A stretch of DNA of 39,229 nt from NCBI GenBank assembly GCA_013388965.1, contig JACAEG010000097.1, positions 1 through 39,229 of the forward strand, given 5' to 3'. Under the pieces are notes generated by a model that did not search any database, had not been told where the DNA came from, and was given only the letters and a program-made list of their open reading frames with translations. The number at the start of each line of letters is the position of its first letter. Positions within the stretch are counted from its first letter, which is position 1. The position numbers were made by a program, and so were the translations under genes. This document shows, piece after piece, positions 31,577 through 38,525 of this stretch. The DNA comes from Pseudorhodoplanes sp. Its GTDB lineage: Bacteria; Pseudomonadota; Alphaproteobacteria; Rhizobiales; Xanthobacteraceae.

Positions 31577-32299
31577 ATGGCGCTGCAGGGACAGACCGTT
31601 CTCGCCGTCGTTCCCGCCCGCGGGGGCTCGAAAGCCATTCCGCGCAAGAATCTGTGTCAGGTCGGCGGCATCTCGCTGGTCGGACGGGCGGGCGAGGTCG
31701 CGCGCGCGCTGCCCTGGATCGACGCGCGTGTCCTCTCCACCGACGACAGGGAAATCGCCGACGAGGGCCGGGCGCACGGGCTCTATGTCCCGTTCATGCG
31801 GCCCGACGAATTGTCCGGCGACCTCGCCAATTCGATCGACATGTGGCGGCATGCCTGGCTGGAATCGGAAAAGCACTATGGCAAGCGCTTCGACGTGTCC
31901 GTGCTGCTGGAGCCGACGAGCCCGCTGCGGCGCGCCGAGGACGTCACCGGGACCGTGGAATTGCTCCTGAGCGGCGACTACAAGGCGGCCGCAACCGTCA
32001 GCCCGGCGCCGGCGCATTTCACGCCGCACAAATGCCTGACGGTGAACGATGGGCTCATCGGCTTCTATCATCAGGCCGGCGCCCAGCACAGCATCCGGCA
32101 GACCATCCCGACCTATTATTTCCGCAACGGCATCTGCTATGCAGTCCGCCGCAAGACTCTGGTCGAGGACAGGGTGATTCTCGGCGACCGTTGCGCGGCC
32201 AACGTGATCGACCGCCATATCGTCAACATCGACGACATGTTCGATCTGGAACTGGCCGAGTTTCTGCTCCAGCGCGAAGCGCGCGCCGGGTCGCATTGA
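31577..32299 (+). CDS. neuA: Acylneuraminate cytidylyltransferase (NeuA family)
   Basis: This 240-aa enzyme activates a nonulosonic (or related) acid with CTP to the CMP-sugar used by transferases. The N-terminal nucleotide-binding P-loop is VVPARGGSKAIPRKNL (11-26), and LLEPTSPLRRAEDV is the usual LQPTSPLR block. The C-terminal IDDMFDLELAEFLL matches the family's IDxxxDxxxAE metal-site region. The length is typical of single-domain bacterial NeuA/LegF. It follows the Gfo/Idh gene by 3 bases. The presence of NeuC, NeuB and NeuA gives the complete minimal pathway for a CMP-nonulosonate, though the exact acid is not known. The active site Gly of GGSKG is Ala here (SKAIPRKN), a mild change. Confidence 0.9.
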   Translation: MALQGQTVLAVVPARGGSKAIPRKNLCQVGGISLVGRAGEVARALPWIDARVLSTDDREIADEGRAHGLYVPFMRPDELSGDLANSIDMWRHAWLESEKHYGKRFDVSVLLEPTSPLRRAEDVTGTVELLLSGDYKAAATVSPAPAHFTPHKCLTVNDGLIGFYHQAGAQHSIRQTIPTYYFRNGICYAVRRKTLVEDRVILGDRCAANVIDRHIVNIDDMFDLELAEFLLQREARAGSH

Positions 32300-32312
32300 G
32301 GCGACGCGGGCG

Positions 32313-33275
32313 ATGACCGACGCCAATCCTTCGCGGCTCCTGTTCGTCAACTATCACTATATCCGCGATCCGAGCGCCTATGCCTTCCCCGGCATTCATT
32401 CGCTGTCGATGGGCGATTTCCGCGCGCAGGTGGAATGGCTCGGCGCGCGGTTTCACTTCGCCACGCCGGAAGAGGTCGAGGGCTTCGCGCTCGATGGCAA
32501 GCCGCTCGCCCGCCCGAGCGTGTTCATCACCTTTGACGACGGTCTCGTGGATCATTGGGAGGCGACGCGCGAGGTGCTCGATCCGCTCGGCATCCGCGCG
32601 GGCTTCTTCGTCTGCTCGCGTCCCGGGGTGGAGGGGCGGATCCTCTCGGTTCACAAGGTGCATTGGCTTCGGTCGCATACCGAGCCGAAAGCCTTCGCCG
32701 CGGAATTCTTCTCCCATGTGCCCGATGACCTGCGTCCGCGCGCCGACGCGCCGTGGCTGCAAAGGGCGCGGGGAGCCTATGTCTACGATACCGAAGAGGT
32801 TGCTCAGCTCAAATACGCGCTCAACTTCGTGCTGCCGAGCGCGCTCGTGGACGACATCACTTCGGCGATGATGGCGGCGCGCGGCATCGACGAGCGCGAC
32901 TTCTGCCGCATGACCTATATGGGCGAGGGCGCCTTGCGCGGCCTCGTGGATCGCGGCCATGTGCTGGGCGTGCATGGCCACACGCATGAGCCGTTCTCGC
33001 GGCTCGGCGATGAACTCTTTCGGGAGGTGCGCATCAATCACGACTTTCTGGCGCAGGCGAGCGGCCGGCCTCCGCGCTGGGTGTCGTACCCTTACGGCCG
33101 CAAGGATGCGATCCCGTCGGACGACGCGCTGGATCGGCTGTTTTCGGAATTCGGCTTCCGGCTCGGCCTCACCCTGCTCGGGACATGGAACGACGGCACG
33201 CAGGACCGTCGGCGGCTCTGCCGGGTCAACACCAACGACGCCGAGGCTGCGAGCGCTGCGGTCGAGACGCGCTGA
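32313..33275 (+). CDS. Polysaccharide deacetylase (NodB-homology) family protein
   Basis: This 320-aa protein has NodB-type metal motifs: ITFDDG with Asp75-Asp76, and HGHTH with His221, His223 and His225. Such enzymes remove N-acetyl or O-acetyl groups from sugars. The first and second motifs are about 145 residues apart, much more than the roughly 50 usual, because of an insertion around residues 101-195 (YVYDTEEVAQLKYALNF region). No signal peptide is visible, so it may act in the cytoplasm on a nucleotide sugar or lipid-linked glycan. It starts 13 bases after the neuA stop and is the last gene of the exporter/nonulosonate run. Its convergent neighbour ends 2 bases away. Confidence 0.85.
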   Translation: MTDANPSRLLFVNYHYIRDPSAYAFPGIHSLSMGDFRAQVEWLGARFHFATPEEVEGFALDGKPLARPSVFITFDDGLVDHWEATREVLDPLGIRAGFFVCSRPGVEGRILSVHKVHWLRSHTEPKAFAAEFFSHVPDDLRPRADAPWLQRARGAYVYDTEEVAQLKYALNFVLPSALVDDITSAMMAARGIDERDFCRMTYMGEGALRGLVDRGHVLGVHGHTHEPFSRLGDELFREVRINHDFLAQASGRPPRWVSYPYGRKDAIPSDDALDRLFSEFGFRLGLTLLGTWNDGTQDRRRLCRVNTNDAEAASAAVETR

Positions 33276-33277
33276 GG

Positions 33278-34696
33278 TCAGGCAGCGGCCGAAGCCGCTC
33301 CTTCCGCGCGCGCGTCGCGCGCACGGATCACAAAGCAGGATGCCAGCCGCGGATGCGCGGACACCTCGGGCGCCGGACCCCGGCCGCGAACATTTGCAAT
33401 CCGCTGGAGGACGGACCTCATCTCGTCAAGCGTCAGCTCCGGAAACTTCTGGTCCATATAGGCGTGCAGCGCCGCGTTCCGGCGCAGCATTCTTCGCGCG
33501 CGCGCGGCTTTCAGCCGGGCCATCGCAAACGCCCGCGCATAGGTCTCCTGCCAGACGCTCGGCCGCCCGGTGCGGCTTCGCTGCAATTCTGCGATCGTGC
33601 GGACGATCCGCTCCGCCGCCAGTTCGCCGGACGCATTCGCCACGTGACGGGCGACCTCGTCCTTCTTCGCGGCGATATCGGGATCGAACGGCTGCTGTTG
33701 CGAGAGCGCCCGCCGCACCAGCGCGATCAGCGCGTTCATATCGGTCGCAATCGCGCTGATGGCGTTCGGAAAATAGCTCAGCCGGTTGAAGATCGGGTGC
33801 TGCACCGGGACATAGGCGATGGTCGGCCGCTCCAGCATGAACGACTCCACGCCGGTCGTGCAGGCATTGTGGATCACGGCCTGCGCGCCCATCATCCAGG
33901 GGATCGCATTGCCCTCGGGATGGACCTCGACATTGGGCAGGCCCGCGACCTCCTGGCGCCAGCGGTCGTGATTTTCGGAGGGGTGCGGCCGGACGACGAT
34001 CCTGATATCGGGGAAGGCGGCTGCGAGCTGCGCGATGGCCGCCGAGAACGCCCCGAACACCTGCCCGAGATGTTCGACCGAATTCCGGTAATGATCCTCC
34101 CGATCGCTCGATGTGAGGATATTGCGCTTCCGCAGAACGTCGACGACGTCGTCGCGTCCCTCGAAACGGTTGTAGCGGGAGAAGTTGGTGTTCACGAGAA
34201 TATAGGGACCGTGGGCCGACCCGATCTCCCGCGCATCGTCGTTGAAAACCGCGCGCATCGAGGGCCCCAGAAAGTCGAAGCGCGGATTTCCGTGGATGTG
34301 GATCTTGTCCGCCGCCTCGGGAACGACTTCGAGGACATCGCGGCTTTGCGAATGGCCCCAGGCGAAGAACGCCGAGGTCTCTTTCATCGAATCCGGAAAT
34401 ATTCGCTCGAACTGGTAGGCGGCCTTGTCGCGGTAGGTCAGGCCTTCCTCGCACCAGGCGGCAATCTGAAATCCCATCCGGCGCAGACTCTGGAAATGCG
34501 CGGTCTTGGTCCGCGACACGCTCTTGTCGATATAGACGCCGCTGGGCACCTGATGCAGCGATTGGGCGATCACGCGCTGATCGCCGAGGATCACCTGCAT
34601 GCCGGCATCCGCCGCGCAGGCGGCCAGCAGAGACTTGCCGTAAAGCTCCCGGACCTTCGTTTCGACCGGGATGATCAGCCAGTTCGGGGTCGTCAT
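33278..34696 (-). CDS. Surface carbohydrate biosynthesis protein (GT-B-like)
   Basis: This 472-aa protein resembles the surface-polysaccharide family whose members start with a WLIIPVETKVRELYGK-type segment. Later it has HIHGNPRFDFLG, ILVNTNFSRYN, DIRIVVRPHPSENHDRW and MMGAQAVIHNACTTGVESFM, then ERPTIAYVP. The last two are the GT-B donor-site region, loosely matching the paralogue run at 18035-23649. The family role is not well established; a glycosyl or nonulosonate transfer is possible because of the neighbouring neuABC genes. ATG 34696 is preferred over GTG 34726, since the MTTPNWLIIPVE start fits the family. The C-terminal 100 residues are Arg/Ala-rich and less conserved. It is divergent from the LpxL-like gene. 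Confidence 0.75.
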   Translation of the reverse strand: MTTPNWLIIPVETKVRELYGKSLLAACAADAGMQVILGDQRVIAQSLHQVPSGVYIDKSVSRTKTAHFQSLRRMGFQIAAWCEEGLTYRDKAAYQFERIFPDSMKETSAFFAWGHSQSRDVLEVVPEAADKIHIHGNPRFDFLGPSMRAVFNDDAREIGSAHGPYILVNTNFSRYNRFEGRDDVVDVLRKRNILTSSDREDHYRNSVEHLGQVFGAFSAAIAQLAAAFPDIRIVVRPHPSENHDRWRQEVAGLPNVEVHPEGNAIPWMMGAQAVIHNACTTGVESFMLERPTIAYVPVQHPIFNRLSYFPNAISAIATDMNALIALVRRALSQQQPFDPDIAAKKDEVARHVANASGELAAERIVRTIAELQRSRTGRPSVWQETYARAFAMARLKAARARRMLRRNAALHAYMDQKFPELTLDEMRSVLQRIANVRGRGPAPEVSAHPRLASCFVIRARDARAEGAASAAA

Positions 34697-34883
34697 GGAC
34701 TCGCTGGGCCGGTATGCCGAGAGCACCCATCGGCGCCATGTTCCGGCGGTTGGCTAGGATGGGGTGCCGTGATATTAGCGCGCTTGTAGGAAGATCAAGG
34801 CCCCAAGAAAAGAGCGCAAGGCCAGATTCCGCGCAGCCGGCGAGTTCAGGGGGCATGCGGCGAAAGCGACGAAGGAGCGGGGG
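34697..34883. promoter_or_regulatory. Divergent promoter region with overlapping -10 candidates
   Basis: On the plus strand TTGGCT (34750-34755), 17 bases, then TATTAG (34773-34778) is a fair sigma-70-type match and would start the downstream acyltransferase operon about 100 bases before its TTG. On the minus strand TTGATC (34798-34793), 15 bases, then TAATAT (34777-34772) uses the same AT patch, although the spacing is short. The two candidates overlap, so only one direction might be used at a time. The downstream ribosome site is AAGGAG (34872-34877), 6 bases before the TTG. Confidence 0.4.
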
Positions 34884-35948
34884 TTGCTAGTTCCGCGGCC
34901 GGACGGCCACACATCTCCGGCGGGTCAGACCGGGCCTGTTTTTGTGCCCGAGATCCGCCCGAGGCGGCAGGGGATCACGATCGATTGCGATCTGAAGGAC
35001 GGCAAGACCTGGCAGGCGCCGGTCGCCGTCAAGGGCCGTGACGTCTGGGAGCTCTGGCGGCTGTTTGTCGTGCAGGGCGCGATCGGCTGGACCATGCCCC
35101 CCAGGGTCTGGCCGGCGATCGCGTCGCGCTGGGGCTCGCTCGAAGCGGCGCTGCATCCGAAGCGCACGGCCGAGCATGTGGCGCGTCTTGAAAAGCTATT
35201 GGCCGGCGCATCGGGACTTCCCGGCGCGCGGGAGATCGAGCAGGGAATCCTGGCGGGCCAGATCGAGGAGCGGCTCGAATATCTGCGCGCGCACCGGCCG
35301 GGCGGATGGGAGCCCGAGATTCGGGTCTATGGCGCGGAGCATGTCGAGGCGGCAAAGTCCGCGCATCGCGGGATATTGTTCTGGGGAAGCTCGTTCGCAT
35401 TCAACGACCTGATCGCGAAGATCGCGCTGCACCGTCTTGGCTTCGACGTCTATCATTATACCCGCCCGGTGCATGGCCTCTCGAACACGCGGTTCGGCAT
35501 TCGCGTGCTCAACCCCGTGCGCACCTCGATCGAGTGCAGGTACCTGGCGGCGCGCGTGAGCGGCGAGGAGAACATTTCCGGTGCGATGGACGTGCTCAAG
35601 CAGCACATCGCGGCGGGCGGCTCGGTGTCCATCAAGACCGGCAATCGCGGCAAGAAGCGCGCCTGCGCGCCGCTCTTCGGCGCGCAGCTCGAACTGGCTA
35701 CCGGCGTGGTCGCGCTCGCCAAGCGCTGGGATGTGCCGCTGGTGCCGACCTATACCTTGCGCCGCGAGGATGGCAGCTTCGATTTCATTCTCGGCAGGCC
35801 TCTGGAAAGCTCCGCGAACGAGGACGGCGAGAGAGCGTCCGAAATCGTGCGCCTTTACACCGAGCAGCTTGAACCGCTCGTCGTCGCCGAGCCGCTGCAA
35901 TGGCGGGGCTGGCGATTCATGATCCCGGCCGAGCCGGTTGCCCGCTAG
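34884..35948 (+). CDS. LpxL/HtrB-like acyltransferase lacking the usual catalytic His
   Basis: This 354-aa protein resembles the lipid A late acyltransferase family (LpxL/HtrB, lysophospholipid acyltransferase fold) in its second half: ILFWGSSFAFNDLIAKIAL, then YTRPVHGLSNTRFGIRVLN, SIKTGNRGKKRACAPLFGAQ and ATGVVALAKR. The family's H-x4-D/E catalytic motif should lie at SSFAFND, but Ser170 replaces His five residues before Asp175. It is therefore either inactive, divergent, or uses another residue. The first 140 residues are not like LpxL membrane anchors and contain a DVWELWRLFVVQGAIGW segment. The TTG start is well supported by AAGGAG 6 bases upstream. It heads an operon with a GT4 gene 27 bases on. 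Confidence 0.65.
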   Translation: MLVPRPDGHTSPAGQTGPVFVPEIRPRRQGITIDCDLKDGKTWQAPVAVKGRDVWELWRLFVVQGAIGWTMPPRVWPAIASRWGSLEAALHPKRTAEHVARLEKLLAGASGLPGAREIEQGILAGQIEERLEYLRAHRPGGWEPEIRVYGAEHVEAAKSAHRGILFWGSSFAFNDLIAKIALHRLGFDVYHYTRPVHGLSNTRFGIRVLNPVRTSIECRYLAARVSGEENISGAMDVLKQHIAAGGSVSIKTGNRGKKRACAPLFGAQLELATGVVALAKRWDVPLVPTYTLRREDGSFDFILGRPLESSANEDGERASEIVRLYTEQLEPLVVAEPLQWRGWRFMIPAEPVAR

Positions 35949-35975
35949 AGCGCGCTGCGAACCGAGGGTGTTCCC

Positions 35976-37193
35976 GTGTCCGGTGGCGTAGCCGATTCCG
36001 TGCGAGGCAAGGCCGCCGACAGAGCCGGCCGGACCATCGTCTATCTGGTCTCCGAGGACTGGTATTTTCTCTCCCACCGGCTTCCGATGGCGTTCGCGGC
36101 GCGCGATGCCGGCTATCGGGTGCATGTGGCGACGCGGGTCACGTCGGGCGCGGCCGAGATCGAGCGGCACGGCTTCGTGCTGCATCCGGTGCATTGGCAG
36201 CGTGGCAGCACCAATCCCGTCGATACAATCGCCGTCATCCGCGAGGTGCGGGCGCTTTACCGCAGCCTCAGGCCCGATATCGCGCATCATGTGGCGCTAC
36301 AGCCGTCGATCGTCGGCTCGCTCGCCGCGCTCGGCCTGCCGATGGCGCGGCTCAATGCGCTGACCGGACTCGGCTTCGCATTCACCTCGGGCGGCATCCG
36401 GGCCCGCATGCTGCGCGCCGTGCTTTCGACCTTGCTCTCGGTCCTGCTCAGGCGACCCGGCGCCATCGCGCTGGTGCAAAACCCCGACGATCGCGACGCG
36501 CTGCGTTCCATCGGTGTGCCGGCGGCGCGGATCGAGCTCATTCCAGGCTCCGGTGTCGACACGGATGAATTGTCGCCGTTGCCGGAACCGGAGGGACCGG
36601 TGACCGCCGCCTTTGTCGGACGGCTTTTGGCCGACAAGGGAATTCGCAGCCTCATCGCCGCGCACAAGCAGGTCACCGGCCGCGGCGTCCCGCTCCGGCT
36701 GCTCGTCGCCGGGAGCGACGACCCGGCCAATCCCGCATCGATCCCGCCCGCCGAAATCGAAAGCTGGAAGGCGCTGCCGGATGTCGAAATCCTCGGGCAT
36801 GTGAAGGATATCCGCGCCCTCTGGGCGCGCGCGCACATCGCCGTGCTGCCGTCGCGCCGGGAAGGGCTGCCAAAGAGCCTGCTGGAGGCGGCGGCCTTCG
36901 GCCGCCCGATTGTTGCGACCGACGTGCCGGGCTGCCGGGAAATCGCGAGACAGAACGTCAACGCGCTGCTGGTGCCGCCGGATGACACGGATGCCCTCGC
37001 CGACGCCCTGGGAGCCCTTGCACAGGATGCGCCTTTGCGGCACAGGCTAGGCGCCGCGGGCCGCAGGCTGGTGGAGGACGAGCTTTCGAGCGAGCGAATC
37101 GGTCGCCAGATCGTCGCGCTTTACGACCGTCTTCTGATGAACAGCCGGCACCTGCCGGCCGCCACGGTATCGAGTGAGAGAACGTCCCGCTGA
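35976..37193 (+). CDS. Family 4 glycosyltransferase (WbpT/PglA-like)
   Basis: This 405-aa GT-B enzyme starts (after about 18 residues) TIVYLVSEDWYFLSHRLPMA, the N-terminal acceptor signature of the WbpT/PglA subgroup that extends an undecaprenyl-linked N-acetyl-deoxysugar. The TGLGFAFTSGG loop and the C-terminal PSRREGLPKSLLEAAAFGRP with the E-x7-E pair, then VATDVPGCREI, follow. GTG 35976 is the start. The TGA overlaps the next ATG by one base (TGATG, 37191-37195), so translation is coupled. It could be the second transferase acting on the initiating QuiNAc/FucNAc lipid made by the WecA-like enzyme; that link is inference. Donor sugar unknown. Confidence 0.88.
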   Translation: MSGGVADSVRGKAADRAGRTIVYLVSEDWYFLSHRLPMAFAARDAGYRVHVATRVTSGAAEIERHGFVLHPVHWQRGSTNPVDTIAVIREVRALYRSLRPDIAHHVALQPSIVGSLAALGLPMARLNALTGLGFAFTSGGIRARMLRAVLSTLLSVLLRRPGAIALVQNPDDRDALRSIGVPAARIELIPGSGVDTDELSPLPEPEGPVTAAFVGRLLADKGIRSLIAAHKQVTGRGVPLRLLVAGSDDPANPASIPPAEIESWKALPDVEILGHVKDIRALWARAHIAVLPSRREGLPKSLLEAAAFGRPIVATDVPGCREIARQNVNALLVPPDDTDALADALGALAQDAPLRHRLGAAGRRLVEDELSSERIGRQIVALYDRLLMNSRHLPAATVSSERTSR

Positions 37194-38491
37194 TGAACAC
37201 GCCCGCCGCTTCGCATCATCGAAAAATCGCCGTGATCGGACTTGGCTATGTCGGCCTGCCGGTGGCCGTCGCCTTCGCGCGCGCCGGCACGCCGGTCGTC
37301 GGCTTCGACATCGACGAGCGCCGGATCGCGCAATTGCGCGCAGGCGACGACCGCACGCGCGAAGTGGAGCCGCACGAGCTTGCCGCGAAGGAGCTGAACT
37401 TCGTCAGTGACCCGGCGCATCTGGTGGGCTGTGACTTCTTCATCGTCACCGTGCCGACGCCGATCGACAGCGCCAATCGCCCCGATCTGTCGGCCCTGTT
37501 CGGGGCGTCGCAGACGGTCGCCAGGGCGATGAAGAAGGGCGCCATCGTCGTCTATGAATCGACGGTTTATCCCGGTTGCATCGAGGAGGATTGCGTGCCA
37601 GTGCTGGAGCGCGCCTCGGGATTGAAGGCGGGGCGCGATTTCACGGTCGGCTATTCGCCCGAGCGCATCAATCCGGGCGACAAGATGCACCGCTTCGAGA
37701 CCATCACCAAGGTCGTGTCGGGCCAGGATCAGGCGACGCTCGACATCGTCGCCGACGTCTACGGATCGGTGGTGACGGCGGGCATCCACCGCGCACCATC
37801 GATCAAGGTCGCGGAGGCCGCCAAGGTGATCGAGAACACCCAGCGCGACATCAACATCGCCTTCATGAACGAATTGTCGGCGATCTGCCACCGCCTCGGC
37901 ATCGATACTGGCGATGTGCTGACCGCCGCCGGCACGAAATGGAATTTCCAGCGTTTCTATCCGGGCCTTGTCGGCGGCCACTGCATCGGGGTCGATCCCT
38001 ATTACCTGACGCATCGCGCCGAGCGCGCCGGCTACCACCCGGAAGTCATCCTGGCCGGGCGGCGGATCAACGACAATGTCGGCCAGCGGGTCGCGCTCGC
38101 CTGCATCCGCAACCTGTTCCGCCGCAAGCGGCACGATGCGGTGGTCACCGTGCTCGGCATCACCTTCAAGGAGAACGTGCCCGACACCCGCAATTCGAAG
38201 GTCGCCGATATCGTGCGCGAACTCGAATCGGCGGGCGTCGAGGTGCAGGTGCACGATCCGCTCGCCTCGGCGGAGGGCGCCATGCACGAATACGGCATCA
38301 CGCTGCGCAGCCGCAGCGAACTGAAGCCGAGCGATGCGGTCATCCTCGCCGTGTCGCACGACGAATTTGTCGCGGGCGGCTGGCCGCTGATCCAGGACTT
38401 GCTGCGCGATCGAGTCGGCGCGGTGTTCGACGTCAAGTCCGTGCTGAAACGGGAGGCCATGCCCGCCGGCATCGAATTGTGGCGCCTGTGA
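37193..38491 (+). CDS. tviB: UDP-N-acetylhexosamine 6-dehydrogenase (TviB/WbpA-like)
   Basis: This 432-aa cytosolic enzyme of the UDP-glucose/GDP-mannose dehydrogenase family oxidises the C6 hydroxyl of a UDP-N-acetylhexosamine to a uronic acid with two NAD. The Rossmann motif is KIAVIGLGYVGLPVAVAFAR (11-30). The active-site stretch is GGHCIGVDPYYL with Cys264, a form typical of TviB/WbpA. The C-terminal domain has VLGITFKENVPDTRNSKVAD. UDP-GlcNAcA or UDP-GalNAcA is the likely product. Together with the AsnB-like amidotransferase in the same window, it could supply an amidated uronic acid. The UDP-glucose or UDP-ManNAc dehydrogenase options are less likely by the YESTVYPG and GGHCIGVDP motifs. 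Confidence 0.87.
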   Translation: MNTPAASHHRKIAVIGLGYVGLPVAVAFARAGTPVVGFDIDERRIAQLRAGDDRTREVEPHELAAKELNFVSDPAHLVGCDFFIVTVPTPIDSANRPDLSALFGASQTVARAMKKGAIVVYESTVYPGCIEEDCVPVLERASGLKAGRDFTVGYSPERINPGDKMHRFETITKVVSGQDQATLDIVADVYGSVVTAGIHRAPSIKVAEAAKVIENTQRDINIAFMNELSAICHRLGIDTGDVLTAAGTKWNFQRFYPGLVGGHCIGVDPYYLTHRAERAGYHPEVILAGRRINDNVGQRVALACIRNLFRRKRHDAVVTVLGITFKENVPDTRNSKVADIVRELESAGVEVQVHDPLASAEGAMHEYGITLRSRSELKPSDAVILAVSHDEFVAGGWPLIQDLLRDRVGAVFDVKSVLKREAMPAGIELWRL

Positions 38492-38525
38492 CAAGCCTGC
38501 CGGCGGTGATAGCGTTCGGACATTC

